This document shows positions 27,585 to 37,700 of a DNA stretch of 64,000 bases, piece after piece. The notes under the pieces are model-generated. The model was not told where the DNA came from, did not search any database, and was given only the letters and a program-made list of their open reading frames with translations. The number at the start of each line of letters is the position of its first letter. The first letter of the stretch is position 1. The stretch spans positions 569,380-633,379 of the forward strand of contig NZ_SJPX01000003.1 of assembly GCF_007860175.1 (NCBI RefSeq), read 5' to 3'. The translations under genes were made by a program, and so were the position numbers. Source of the stretch: Rubripirellula reticaptiva (lineage in GTDB: Bacteria; Planctomycetota; Planctomycetia; Pirellulales; Pirellulaceae).

Positions 27585-28304
27585 TTAGCTGGGCAGGTCG
27601 TTCGATTCGTCGCCATCAGCAGCATCATCGCTTTCAACATTAGCTTCGGCGACCTTCGAGACCTGTTCTGGTTCGCCGCCGACGATCATTTCTCGCGGGA
27701 TCTGCGACTCGACCCATTCAACAATTCGGTCAGTGTTGTCACGGTTGTATTTCAGATCGTCGACCACAAACTTGCGAGCAATCCCGTCATCCGTTTTGTA
27801 GTGAAAGACGCCGATCCCTTTCTTTTCCCATTTCGCTTTGTTGAACTGAGTGATTTGGGAGATCTTCATTTCGACGCCGGAGCTGTTTTTCAGGCTGTCC
27901 TCGGTCGATTCGATCCAGCTTTCCTTGTCCATGAAGTACTTCGCCAGCATTGGCAAGCCAATCAGAATGCCCAGGACCAAAAAGATGTACTGGTCGAAGA
28001 TTTTACCGTCCAGCGCTTCGCTTGATTCGTCGCTGCTCGGTCGTCGTTTGCTGTAACCTTCGCGCTGGGCGATCTCTTCCCACCGCTCCTTCAGATCTTC
28101 GTCGTCCAGCCCCGGGCTCGATGCGACTTCCTCTTTTAGCTTTTCCCAGGCATGCAGCCGCGGATAGCCTTTCGGATATTTAACGAATCCATCGTATGCG
28201 GACAGCGCCGCGAAACCGAGCAGGCCGAGCGAGATCAACAGGAACTTGAGTAGAAAATTCGACTCGGGGACGGCACGGAGATTCATCAGCAGTCTTCGCA
28301 GCAA
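27585..28304 (-). CDS. Two-pass membrane protein of unknown function
   Basis: A 239-residue protein I do not recognise. Hydrophobic segments lie at about 18-37 (NFLLKFLLISLGLLGFAAL) and 107-125 (IFLVLGILIGLPMLA), joined by a charged, helical loop rich in Glu, Lys and Arg. Residues 130-215 are soluble with Tyr and Trp, and the C-terminal 20 are acidic (ESDDAADGDESND). A second ATG at residue 7 is possible. It lies 137 bp downstream of cysNC on the same strand and could be cotranscribed with the sulfate-activation genes, but nothing ties it to that pathway. Confidence 0.65.
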   Translation of the reverse strand: MLRRLLMNLRAVPESNFLLKFLLISLGLLGFAALSAYDGFVKYPKGYPRLHAWEKLKEEVASSPGLDDEDLKERWEEIAQREGYSKRRPSSDESSEALDGKIFDQYIFLVLGILIGLPMLAKYFMDKESWIESTEDSLKNSSGVEMKISQITQFNKAKWEKKGIGVFHYKTDDGIARKFVVDDLKYNRDNTDRIVEWVESQIPREMIVGGEPEQVSKVAEANVESDDAADGDESNDLPS

Positions 28305-28441
28305 AAATGAGTTCAGCGGACGAGCGTCGGCGACTTAGCACTGGTTGCTTGTCTGTTTCCGTTTGGTCGTGCAGGTTGGCTGCCCGCACTACGGCATTGA
28401 GGATTCACGCATTCCTGAGCCGTTCAACTCGACCGACACCA

Positions 28442-30388
28442 CTAGCGAATGATCGACTTGGATCGTAACAGCTCGATCACTTGGTCGGCACACTGGTCGA
28501 CCGATTGCGTCGATGTGTCGAGAGTTAGATCGGCATTCGTCGGGGCCTCGTAGGTCGCGGTGACGCCTGGGAAGTTTGCTAGTTCGCCTGCGTCTGCCTT
28601 CGCATACTGGCCCTTGGTGTCTCGTTGGCGACAAACTTCCACTGGTGTGGCTACGTGAACGACCAGGAACCGGTCTGCACCGATCAGCTTGGCGACCTTT
28701 TGCCGCACGTCATCCGACGGCGCTACAAAGGACGCGACACAGATCAATCCAGCATCGTTCAGCGTGTGAGCCAAGTGGCCGCTGCGGCGCAGGTTCTCGC
28801 TGCGATCTGCGGCAGTGAAGCCAAGGTCGCGGCTGAGTCCGCGGCGGACAGCTTCGCCGTCGATCATTGCGATGGCTCGCCCTTGGTCAAACAGTTTGCG
28901 TTCGACGGCTGTTCCAATCGCGGTCTTGCCGCTGCCGGTCAGGCCCGTCAACAGCACCGTTGCGGGCTTTTGCCCGAATCGTGCTGCGCGTTCATCCGCT
29001 GATACCTGCGACACTTCGGTGGCGTCGCCGTTGTCGCCTGACTCTTCGTCGTCCCAAACGGATTTTGTTTTTGCATCGCCCGACTTGTCCAGGATCATCC
29101 CGGCGGCAACCGTTGCATTAGTGATGCGGTCGATCACGATGAACGCACCGGTGCTGCGGTTGCGGCGATACGGATCCAAGTGGATCGAACCGGTCAACGA
29201 AACACTGACTCGGCCGATTTCATTCAGCTCTAGCGTCGGCGCGGGACTCCGATGCAACGAATTGACATCGACTCGGTATTTCAACGTTTCGATTGTTCCC
29301 GGCAGAGTCTGCGTGGTGTGCTTGATCAGGTACGTTTTGCCAGGAACCATCGCATCGGCATTCATCCACACCAACATCGCGTCAAAATCCGACTTGGACC
29401 GTGGCAGGTTGCCTGGTTTGACCATCATGTCGCCGCGGCTGGCGTCGATTTCGTCAGCAAGCGTCAGCGTGATCGATAGTGGCGCGAACGCTTCTTCGAT
29501 GTCTCCGTCGAAGGTGACGATGCGTTTGACCGTTGATTTTTGACCGCTCGGCAGCACCATGATTTCTTCGCCGGTGCGAATGATGCCGGACGAGATCGTT
29601 CCGCAGAAACCGCGGAAGTTCAGGTCGGGTCGGTTCACATACTGGACCGGCATGCGGAAGTCTTGCAGGTTCCGATCGCTGCCGATGTAGACGTTTTCCA
29701 GGAAGCTCATTAGCGTGTTGCCGTTGTACCACGGCATGTTTTCGCTGCGATCGACGACATTGTCGCCGTCCAGAGCACTGATCGGAATGAAGTGCAAGTC
29801 GGGCAAGTCCAACCGCGTCGCAAAAGACCGGTAATCGTCGCAAATCTGTTCGAAACGTTCTTCGCTATAACCGACCAAGTCCATCTTGTTGATGGCAACG
29901 ACGACGTGCCGAATACCCAGCAAAGATACGATGAACGAGTGACGCTTGGTTTGGGTGAGCACGCCGTGATCTTCGCGCGCGTCGATCAGGATGACGGCCA
30001 AGTCAGCGGCTGACGCACCGGTCGCCATGTTGCGAGTGTATTGTTCGTGGCCGGGCGTGTCGGCGATGATGAATTTGCGTTTGGCGGTGCTGAAGTACCG
30101 GTACGCAACGTCAATCGTGATGCCCTGTTCGCGTTCAGCTTTCAAGCCGTCCATCAACAGCGCTGTATCGATCTTACCGCCCGTGGTGCCGACCAGTTTG
30201 GAATCGACTGCCAACTGAGTCAGGTGGTCTTCGTACACCATCTTGCTGTCGTATAGCAGCCGACCAATCAGCGTGCTCTTGCCGTCGTCGACGCTGCCAC
30301 AGGTGATGAAGCGAAGCAACTGCTTCTGCTCATGCTGTTTCAGGTAGGCGTCAATGTCGGTCGCGATGAGATCAGATTTATGTGACAT
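28442..30388 (-). CDS. cysNC: Bifunctional sulfate adenylyltransferase subunit 1 / APS kinase
   Basis: A 648-residue fusion. Residues 20-435 are the CysN GTPase: P-loop GSVDDGKS (31-38), DTPGHE (110-115) and NKMDLVGYS (167-175). Residues about 475-648 are APS kinase (CysC) with a P-loop GLTGSGKT (482-489) and [19 protein letters not shown]. With CysD it converts sulfate and ATP to APS, then the C-terminal domain phosphorylates APS to PAPS. The acidic linker (445-470) is short. No cysH or cysI is in the window, so the fate of PAPS (assimilation or sulfation) cannot be told. Gene order is cysD-cysNC with 113 bp between them. Confidence 0.95.
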   Translation of the reverse strand: MSHKSDLIATDIDAYLKQHEQKQLLRFITCGSVDDGKSTLIGRLLYDSKMVYEDHLTQLAVDSKLVGTTGGKIDTALLMDGLKAEREQGITIDVAYRYFSTAKRKFIIADTPGHEQYTRNMATGASAADLAVILIDAREDHGVLTQTKRHSFIVSLLGIRHVVVAINKMDLVGYSEERFEQICDDYRSFATRLDLPDLHFIPISALDGDNVVDRSENMPWYNGNTLMSFLENVYIGSDRNLQDFRMPVQYVNRPDLNFRGFCGTISSGIIRTGEEIMVLPSGQKSTVKRIVTFDGDIEEAFAPLSITLTLADEIDASRGDMMVKPGNLPRSKSDFDAMLVWMNADAMVPGKTYLIKHTTQTLPGTIETLKYRVDVNSLHRSPAPTLELNEIGRVSVSLTGSIHLDPYRRNRSTGAFIVIDRITNATVAAGMILDKSGDAKTKSVWDDEESGDNGDATEVSQVSADERAARFGQKPATVLLTGLTGSGKTAIGTAVERKLFDQGRAIAMIDGEAVRRGLSRDLGFTAADRSENLRRSGHLAHTLNDAGLICVASFVAPSDDVRQKVAKLIGADRFLVVHVATPVEVCRQRDTKGQYAKADAGELANFPGVTATYEAPTNADLTLDTSTQSVDQCADQVIELLRSKSIIR

Positions 30389-30414
30389 GGGAAGGAAGTC
30401 GGTTCTAGTAATTA

Positions 30415-30487
30415 GGTTTTAGGTTTTAGGAAAAACGAAAGCGTTAGAGGAATTTTGGTTGAGGCATTTGTCCTAACACCTAAAACC
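30415..30487. repeat. AT-rich inverted repeat between cysD and cysNC
   Basis: GGTTTTAGG occurs twice, overlapping (30415-30423 and 30422-30430), and its exact reverse complement CCTAAAACC lies at 30479-30487. Related CCTAACACC/CCCTAACACC units flank the right arm. The base composition is unlike the GC-richer surroundings. The arms could form a 9-bp stem with a long loop inside the cysD-cysNC transcript. Confidence 0.55.
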
Positions 30488-30501
30488 AAATCCCTAACAC
30501 C

Positions 30502-31413
30502 TTAGAAGTATCCTCGCCGTTTCTTTTCTTCCATTCCTGCGCCGCCTTCGTCTTGGTCGATGATGCGGCCCTGGCGTTCGCTGGTGGTGGCCAACAACAT
30601 TTCTTGGATGACTTCTGGCAACGTGGTGGCCTCGCTTTCGACGGCGCCGGATAGCGGATAGCAACCGAGTGTCCGGAATCGCACCATCTTGGTCTCTTCC
30701 TTTTCGCCGGGCAGCAACGGCATGCGCTCATCGTCGCGCATCAGCAACACGCCATTGCGATTAACCACGCGGCGAGGCGCCGAAAGGTACAGCGGCACGA
30801 TTGGAATGCTTTCCAAGTGGATGTATTGCCAAACGTCGAGTTCCGTCCAATTGCTCATCGGGAACACACGGATCGATTCGCCCTTGTTGACTCGGCCGTT
30901 GTAAAGATTCCAAAGTTCGGGCCGTTGGTTTTTCGGATCCCAGCGGTGCGACTTGTCACGGAAACTGAAGACGCGTTCCTTTGCCCGACTCTTTTCTTCG
31001 TCACGGCGAGCACCACCAAAGGCGGCATCGAATCCGTACTTGTCCAGTGCGGCCTTCAACGAGTCCGTTTTCATGATTTCTGTGTGACGCTCGCTGTCTT
31101 CCCACGGTTTGATGCCCAGTTTTAGCCCTTCTTCGTTGATGTGAACCAACAAGTCCAAGCCGAGTTCCTTGCGCGCATACTGTTCGCGGAACTCGATCAT
31201 TTCGCGGAACTTGTACGTCGTGTCGACGTGCATCAGCGGGAAGGGGGGCTTGGCAGGGAAGAACGCTTTGCGAGCCAAGTGGACGAGCACGGCCGAGTCT
31301 TTGCCGATGCTGTACAGCATCACCGGTTTTTTAAACTCGGTGATGACCTCGCGCATGATATGGATGCTTTCCGCTTCAAGTTGCTTGAGGTGCGTGAGGT
31401 TGTAGTCCGACAT
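30502..31413 (-). CDS. cysD: Sulfate adenylyltransferase subunit 2
   Basis: A 303-residue PP-loop ATP pyrophosphatase-type enzyme of exact family length. [15 protein letters not shown] (34-48) is the PP-loop, and the C-terminal [19 protein letters not shown] is nearly invariant in CysD, as is the closing [13 protein letters not shown]. It joins sulfate to AMP, driven by GTP hydrolysis in Cys[12 protein letters not shown]-type residues and LLVHINEEG match the family throughout. It is the first gene of the pair, transcribed toward cysNC, and is preceded by rsmG on the same strand 81 bp upstream. No CysB-like regulator or site is visible. Confidence 0.96.
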   Translation of the reverse strand: MSDYNLTHLKQLEAESIHIMREVITEFKKPVMLYSIGKDSAVLVHLARKAFFPAKPPFPLMHVDTTYKFREMIEFREQYARKELGLDLLVHINEEGLKLGIKPWEDSERHTEIMKTDSLKAALDKYGFDAAFGGARRDEEKSRAKERVFSFRDKSHRWDPKNQRPELWNLYNGRVNKGESIRVFPMSNWTELDVWQYIHLESIPIVPLYLSAPRRVVNRNGVLLMRDDERMPLLPGEKEETKMVRFRTLGCYPLSGAVESEATTLPEVIQEMLLATTSERQGRIIDQDEGGAGMEEKKRRGYF

Positions 31414-31494
31414 GTCGCCAAAGATTTGAGTGTGCGAGAGATTGCGAGAACGCGATTATAAACGGCGTTTTGAGGGATAGTAGTCCGACCGCGA

Positions 31495-32160
31495 TCAGGT
31501 TTCCTGGAACCGCGTCGACTCTTTGGGCCATAGCTGAAGGATGACGCCTTCGGATTCTTCGGCATCACCGAGTGGGTAAGTTGCGACTTTTCGCATTTGA
31601 AGATTCGCCAAGACGCCCAAATGGCGTGCTTCGCCCCGTTCCTCTATCCACTTGGGGCCTTTCACCAACAGTAGCCGGTCGACGTTCTGCCACCGTGGTT
31701 CGATCCAGCGACAGAATTTGGCAATGCTGCCGACCGCTCGCGAAACCACGGTCGTGAACCGAAAATCTTCCAGCAGATCTTCACCGCGAGCACCATAAAC
31801 GGGCACGGGAACGCCGATCTCCGCCACAATCTCGCTCAGCACTTTGGCTCGCTTGGCAACCGATTCGGCCAAAGAGACTTCGATGTCGGGCCGCAGAATC
31901 GACAGGGGGATCCCTGGAACTCCGTTTCCGCTGCCCAAATCCAGGACTTCTTCACCGGCTTCCAGCAAGGGTGCCAGTTGCAAGCAATCGCGAAGATCAC
32001 GGCTGACGAACAGTTCCCACGTCGTATGCCGGGTCAGATTGATATCTTCGTTCCATCGCCACATGACGGTCACGTAGTTTTGCATCCGCAGCGCGGTCGC
32101 CTCGTCCATTTCGATCGAGTGATTTGCGAGAGCGGCAGCGAATTCGGGGTCGAGCGACAT
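31495..32160 (-). CDS. rsmG: 16S rRNA (guanine-527 N7)-methyltransferase
   Basis: A 221-residue Rossmann-fold methyltransferase of normal length. The family motifs are present in order: NLTRHT near 43-48, VLDLGSGNGVPGIPLSIL near 70-87 (SAM-binding loop), LAESVAKRAKVLSE, then VVSRAVGSIAKFCRW with the SRA of RsmG, and LLLVKGPKW. The enzyme methylates G527 of 16S rRNA in the cytoplasm; loss of it gives low-level streptomycin resistance in other bacteria. It lies upstream of cysD on the same strand. It is not next to mnmG (gidA), parA or parB, its neighbours near the origin in many bacteria. Confidence 0.92.
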   Translation of the reverse strand: MSLDPEFAAALANHSIEMDEATALRMQNYVTVMWRWNEDINLTRHTTWELFVSRDLRDCLQLAPLLEAGEEVLDLGSGNGVPGIPLSILRPDIEVSLAESVAKRAKVLSEIVAEIGVPVPVYGARGEDLLEDFRFTTVVSRAVGSIAKFCRWIEPRWQNVDRLLLVKGPKWIEERGEARHLGVLANLQMRKVATYPLGDAEESEGVILQLWPKESTRFQET

Positions 32161-32253
32161 GGTCAGTGGGTTCGCGAGAAGGCGAGGAGTCGGAAATATG
32201 ATCGGTTTGACGGTAAGATCATGACATATCGTACCTAGTTACCGAAACCCATC

Positions 32254-32679
32254 ATGATTGACCACGTTTTTGTTTACGGCACACTCAAAACAGGCCAGTG
32301 CCGAGGCGGCTTGTGGCCGGCAAAGCCACTATCCGTCCAGCCCGCCTGGGTGCGTGGGACGCTGTATGGTCGACACGACTATCCCGCCATGATGCCAGGA
32401 AATGACCGCGTGTTGGGCCAAGTCTGGAGTTTTGACCCAAGCGATATGACTACCGTGATGCGCGTCCTGGATCAAATCGAAGGCACCAGCCAACCGGGGT
32501 ATCCGGATCTGTATGTCCGAGCGACGTTGCCGACCTTCGGTCTGGATAACGCCCCGATCGCGCTGGCCCACGCGTACCACTATGCCAAACCACCCGAGCT
32601 TGACGGGTTCACGAAAATCGTTGCAATCGACGACCCACCGGGATTCGCACAATGGCCCGCTGTTTCGATGCCATCATAA
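32254..32679 (+). CDS. Gamma-glutamylcyclotransferase-like (AIG2/GGCT) protein
   Basis: A 141-residue protein with the BtrG/GGCT barrel signature: HVFVYGTLKTGQCRGG at 4-19 (YGTLKxG binds the gamma-glutamyl group), GTLYGRHDYPAMMPG near 37-51 and DQIEGTSQPGYPDLYVR near 73-89, whose Glu is the usual acid/base. Members release 5-oxoproline from gamma-glutamyl peptides or amines. Cytoplasmic, no signal peptide. It is divergent from rsmG (93 bp) and convergent with the HAD phosphatase. No glutathione genes are near, so the true substrate is open. Confidence 0.82.
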   Translation: MIDHVFVYGTLKTGQCRGGLWPAKPLSVQPAWVRGTLYGRHDYPAMMPGNDRVLGQVWSFDPSDMTTVMRVLDQIEGTSQPGYPDLYVRATLPTFGLDNAPIALAHAYHYAKPPELDGFTKIVAIDDPPGFAQWPAVSMPS

Positions 32680-32707
32680 AACCTCAGGAGCGAACCCTGC
32701 GTCCGTT

Positions 32708-33301
32708 TTATCCAGCCGGGTAAAACGGTCGGACATCGATCCATTTCATCCCAGCCTTCTCGGCCGCCTCGAAACCGAGCGGCGAGTCTTCGAACACCAA
32801 ACATTTCGTCGGATCGACGCCGAGTTGCCGAGCGGCTTCCAAAAAGACGTCCGGTTCTGGCTTGTGTTTTTCAGTGTCTTCGGCCGTCACGATGGAACCG
32901 AACAGTTCGGTGATCCCCATCTTTGCCAATTGCCGATCAATGATCGGGCGAATTCCACCGCTGGCGACCGCCATCGGCAACTTTCCGTGATGGCGGCGAG
33001 CAACATCGACGACTGCATCCAATGTTGTTAGTTGGTCGATCAGTTCAGCAAACCTGGCTTCCTTTTTCACCGCCGCTTCATCGGAGTCGACGTCGATCCC
33101 CTGCTGCTCGGACAACACCGCGATGATTTTCTCGCTTGGCATTCCGCCCATCGAATAGAACTGACCTTCGGGAAACGCGATCCCGTAAGTCTGCATCGTT
33201 TCTCGCCAAGCCACATAGTGCAGCGGCATCGAATGACTAAGCGTTCCGTCGCAATCAAAAATCAAGCCATCAAACTTGTCTGTAAAATCTTCTGTCAACA
33301 T
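32708..33301 (-). CDS. HAD-superfamily phosphatase/phosphomutase (beta-phosphoglucomutase-like)
   Basis: A 197-residue HAD hydrolase started at ATG 33301; the frame extends upstream to 33367 but that part looks non-coding. Motif I is FDCDGTLSHS (15-24) with Asp16 nucleophile and Asp18 acid/base; motif II is the Ser in VASGGIRP; motif III/IV is the conserved Lys before PEPDVF and VFEDSPLGFEAA. A four-helix cap follows motif I (HYVAWRETMQTYG), as in beta-phosphoglucomutase and sugar-phosphate phosphatases. Asp18 plus such a cap allow either a phosphatase or a mutase. No sugar gene is adjacent, so the substrate is unknown. Confidence 0.85.
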   Translation of the reverse strand: MLTEDFTDKFDGLIFDCDGTLSHSMPLHYVAWRETMQTYGIAFPEGQFYSMGGMPSEKIIAVLSEQQGIDVDSDEAAVKKEARFAELIDQLTTLDAVVDVARRHHGKLPMAVASGGIRPIIDRQLAKMGITELFGSIVTAEDTEKHKPEPDVFLEAARQLGVDPTKCLVFEDSPLGFEAAEKAGMKWIDVRPFYPAG

Positions 33302-33403
33302 CAACGACTGCCACCCAAGGTGTTTCCACGACGTCGCTCGCGAATTGAAAAAAAACGATCCCTGCACGCGACGTTGCCAGGGGCCATGACTGGTTGCTGG
33401 TGG

Positions 33404-34690
33404 CTACTGGCCGATTCGGACCAGTTTGCTGCCTGTGCGAACAAGAAAGCCGTTCGCCAGTGGGACGACCGCGTACTGGATCTCGCCACCGAAGTTACCG
33501 GGTTGGGCTTCGCCCGTTGAAGTCCACAATCGATTCTCGGCCACGATGTCCAGTTCCGGCCCATTTGCCAAGACTGCGGTGGTGCCGTCCTTACCAAACA
33601 CGAAAACATGTTCACCGATACCAACCGGCGTTGCCCAATTGGATTCGGGAAGCCGGCCGGTGTATACCGTTTCGCCAGTCGCCATGTCCAGACAATAGAC
33701 CACGCCGGCGCGATTGGTATAGTAAGCATATTCTCGGTAAACCAGCGGCGAGCCGAATGAGCTGGTCGCCGACGTGTTTCGCCACACGACTTCGGTCGAG
33801 TACTTGTTCTCGCCGTCGATTGCGTTGACCTTCATCAACAAGTTCGATTGTTTCGCACCTTCGGATTCTTCGCCGTTGCGTCCTGGCGATGCACCGATCA
33901 AGAAGCTGTTGTTTTGTGCCGCGATCGGAGACGCGACAGTGTTGCCGCCGACTTCATCGAATGTCCAAAGCAATGCACCGGAGGCTGGATCGTAACCGTC
34001 AACACTGCCAGCGGAGGAAACCACCACCTGTGGCTTTCCATCAATGGCGATCATCATCGGCGACGACCACGAAATCCTTGGCGAACGGTCTGTCTTCCAC
34101 GCGGTCTTTCCGGTCGCTTTTTCAAACGCGGCGAGATAGGCCGGACCATCGTTGTCGGCCAAAACAAACAGATGCTTATCGTCTTGCGCGACTGAACCGC
34201 CCAAGCCAAACCGGCCTTCGTACTTGCCGTAATCGTCAATCAGGTTTCGTTCCCAGCGAACGTCGCCGCCGGGCGACAGAGCGACCATGTCGCCGCTTTC
34301 GAAGAACACATAAACACCATCGGCATCGGCGACAGGTGATGGCGCGGCGCGGCTTGTGTAGACGTCGTTCTTGACCTGCAGCGAGCTTGGAAACGACTTT
34401 TCCCATTTCTTGGAACCATCGCCCAGCGAATAACACATCACCAAATTTGACTCTTTCATCGGACCATCGACGGCCGTGATGTAAACGTTGTCACCAATCA
34501 CGATCGGGCTGGATTGGCCGTGACCTGTCAGATCCGCCGTCCAGGTGATGTTGGATTCCGGTGTCCACTCGATTGGCGGATTGAACTCGGAAACTTGCGT
34601 GTCACCGCCAAGGAATGTTGGCCAGTCGGCCATGGCTACCGAAGCCGAAGCCGCGACAACCAGGAGAGCAAGAACGGTCGGTTTAAACAT
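33404..34690 (-). CDS. Exported PQQ-like beta-propeller protein
   Basis: A 428-residue protein with a signal peptide ending SVAMADW (about residue 22). The rest consists of repeating propeller blades with the PQQ-repeat pattern A-x-D-x-x-x-G-x-x-x-W, for example YDPASGALLWTFD and FEKATGKTAWKTD, and with GQSSPIV, SSPMMI, GSPLVYR and ATPVGIG as strand starts. Such proteins include BamB and quinoprotein dehydrogenases; the dehydrogenase metal and PQQ ligands are not evident, so a binding or scaffold propeller is more likely. Common in planctomycetes. It ends 103 bp before the HAD gene and starts 77 bp after mfd ends, both on the same strand. Confidence 0.87.
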   Translation of the reverse strand: MFKPTVLALLVVAASASVAMADWPTFLGGDTQVSEFNPPIEWTPESNITWTADLTGHGQSSPIVIGDNVYITAVDGPMKESNLVMCYSLGDGSKKWEKSFPSSLQVKNDVYTSRAAPSPVADADGVYVFFESGDMVALSPGGDVRWERNLIDDYGKYEGRFGLGGSVAQDDKHLFVLADNDGPAYLAAFEKATGKTAWKTDRSPRISWSSPMMIAIDGKPQVVVSSAGSVDGYDPASGALLWTFDEVGGNTVASPIAAQNNSFLIGASPGRNGEESEGAKQSNLLMKVNAIDGENKYSTEVVWRNTSATSSFGSPLVYREYAYYTNRAGVVYCLDMATGETVYTGRLPESNWATPVGIGEHVFVFGKDGTTAVLANGPELDIVAENRLWTSTGEAQPGNFGGEIQYAVVPLANGFLVRTGSKLVRIGQ

Positions 34691-34766
34691 GGTCGAATCC
34701 TAAATTTCAGTGCAAAGTTGAAGGGAGGCGACATGCTTCGCCATCATAGATTTAATCGCTTGCGAT

Positions 34767-37700
34767 TTACCCCAAGTGCAGGGCAGCCCGAGCGAGTTGC
34801 AGCCAGCTTGTGCCGGCTGCATCGGCGTTCATGTCATACGCCTTTGTTGGAATGTACGCACGCTTAGCGTCAACGATTCGAACGGGGACTTTGGTGTGCT
34901 TTTCGAGCTGTTCGATTCGTCGTTTATTGGCGTAATGCAGCACGATGAAGCGATCGTTCGTTGTGATCGCCGCAATCTGCCACGCGGCCGCATCCATGCG
35001 CAGTTCGGCTAGTTCCAGCATCCGATTCGCGGCCGCCGGCGGCTTCCCGAATCGGTCTTCCAGTTCTTCGCGAATCGCACCGATTTCGCTGGCACTATTG
35101 ATCTTGGCAATCCGCCGATACAAATCGATCTTATGACGAAGATCGGGAACATAATCGTCGGGCAAGTAGGCTTCGACGGGCAAATCGATGTCGACGTCCG
35201 CTGACAATTTCGGCGGCAGCTTCTGCAGCGTTCGCACGGCGTCTTCGAGCAGCGAACAATACAGTTCGTAGCCGACTGCCGCGATGTGCCCCGATTGTTG
35301 ACTGCCCAGCAAGTTGCCTGCACCGCGGATTTCCAAGTCTCGCATCGAGATCGCGAAGCCAGCGCCCATCTGGCTGAACTCTTCGATCGCACGCAAACGT
35401 TTTGATGACTCGGGCGACAAATGCTTGTGCTTGGCCACGATCAAGTAGCAATACGCTTGGTGCTTGTAACGACCCACGCGCCCGCGTAGTTGGTGCAACT
35501 CACTTAGCCCGTAACGGTTGCCGTCGTCAATGAACATCGTGTTCGCGTTTGGAATGTCCAAGCCGCTTTCGACGATCGTGGTCGCCACCAACATGTCAAA
35601 CTTGTGCTCGATGAAGTCCACCATGACTTGTTCGAGTTCGCCTTCGGGCATCTGTCCGTGACCGACGCCAATCCGAACCTCGGGCACGATCGCTTTGAGT
35701 TTTTCGACCAGTTGAGGCATGTCGCCGATGCGATTGTGGACAAAGAAAATTTGCCCGCCGCGGTTCAGTTCGCGGACAATCGCGGTACGGATTTGGTTGT
35801 CGTCCCAGCGAACAACTTTTGTTTCAATCGATCGCCGTTCGGCCGGTGGCGTTTCCAAGTTGCTGATGTCACGAACGCCGACCAGTGCCATGTGCAGGGT
35901 TCGCGGGATTGGCGTCGCCGAAAGGGTTAGCACGTCGACGTTGCTGTGCAGCGTTTTCAGTTTCTCTTTGACGGCAACACCGAAACGTTGTTCTTCGTCG
36001 ACAACGACCAAGCCGAGGCTGCTGAACTTGACGTCTTTGCTTGCCAATCGGTGAGTACCAACGACGATGTCGACCTTGCCGAGCTTCAAATCCTGAACGG
36101 TTTGTTTTTGTTCGGCACGCGTGGCGAAGCGGGACAGCTTGCGAATCTCGACCGGAAACTCGGCCATCCGTTCGCGAAAGTTATGATAGTGCTGTTCGGC
36201 TAACACGGTCGTCGGGACCAACACACCGACTTGGTAGCCACTGGTGACCGCCTTGAATGCCGCTCGCATCGCGACTTCGGTTTTACCATAGCCGACGTCA
36301 CCGCAAATCAAGCGGTCCATCGGCCGAGTGGATTCCATGTCGACTTTGAGCGCCTCGATCGCCGTCAATTGATCGGGCGTTTCCATGTACGGAAAACTGG
36401 CGTCAAACTGTCGTTGCCATTCATTGTCGCGGTCGAACGAGATGCCTTGTTTGGTGGTTCGCTGGGCCTGCATTTCCAGCAATTCTTCGGCCATGTCGGT
36501 GACCGCTGACTCGGCCGCTTTTCGCTGGGACTTCCAGGCTTGGCCGCCAATTTTGGCCAGTTTGGGTTGCCGCGTTGTGCCGCCGACGTAACGCTGGATC
36601 AAACCGATCCGTGACGCCGGCACGTAGATCTTGCTGCCTTCATCAAACTCGATCGTCAGATGTTCGAGGTGCTGGCCGTTTTTGTCGATGTTGGTCAGAC
36701 CGCGATAAAGCCCGATGCCGTACGACAGGTGAATGACCAAGTCGCCCGGTTCCAACTGCATCAGACTGTTGATCGGCTTGCCGCGCGACCGCGATCGACC
36801 GCGCCGCACCGGGCTGCGGTGGAACAGTTCCGCACCCGTCAACACCAGGACTCTTGCCGCAACCAACCGGAATCCGCCCGACAGTTCAGCGACCGTCAAG
36901 TGCAAGCGGCCTTCGCGAGTCGCCGCAGTGTCGTGAAGCAGTTCGGTCAAACGTTCGCCGTCGGCCGGTGTGTCGCCGACCAAGATGACTTCGTGTTCCG
37001 CCGCGACAGTGTCGATTTTTGTGAGCGTTTCGTCGAGTGATGTCGCGAACGCGTCGGCCGTGCTGGTTTGCAGATCGACGATGTCTTTCGGTTTTCCTTC
37101 GGCAAGCGAAGTAGCCGAAATGACGGCATGGCCCGATAACGATTTCATCAGCTCGTCATAGCTGATCAGGTTGGCGCCGTCATTGGTTCGGCGAATCAAA
37201 TCGTCAGCCGATTTTTGCGTGCTCTGTGGATCCACCACGATCACGATCGCATCGTCAGGCAAATAGTCGGCGATCGAACCGAACGAGCCCGCGGTCGGTC
37301 CTGCGTCGTCTTCGTCGCTGCTGACGCCAACGGCGGCGATCTCGACGTGGTCAAGCGATTCGATGCTGCGTTGGCTGCCCGGATCGAACTTGCGAATCGA
37401 CTCGATCTCGTCACCAAACCACTCGATGCGGATCGGCTGGGGCTGGTCAGCCGAATAGATGTCCAGCAGTCCGCCGCGAGTCGCAAATTCGCCTGGCAGC
37501 GCCACCGCAGTTGTCGCCGCGAAACCGGCTTCGGCCAACCATCGACGAATTTCCTCGGGGTCGACTTCGTCACCGACTGAAATTCGCCGAGTCGAATCGC
37601 GTAGTTTTTCGGGCGTCGGCACCAACTGCATCGCGCCACCGATGAACGCTGTCACCAACAGCGGTTTTTCGGGCGACTCGTTGCGCTGCAAAAGTTGTTG

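Noticed and set aside
28815-29543. Plus-strand open frame of 242 codons
   Set aside because: Antisense to cysNC.
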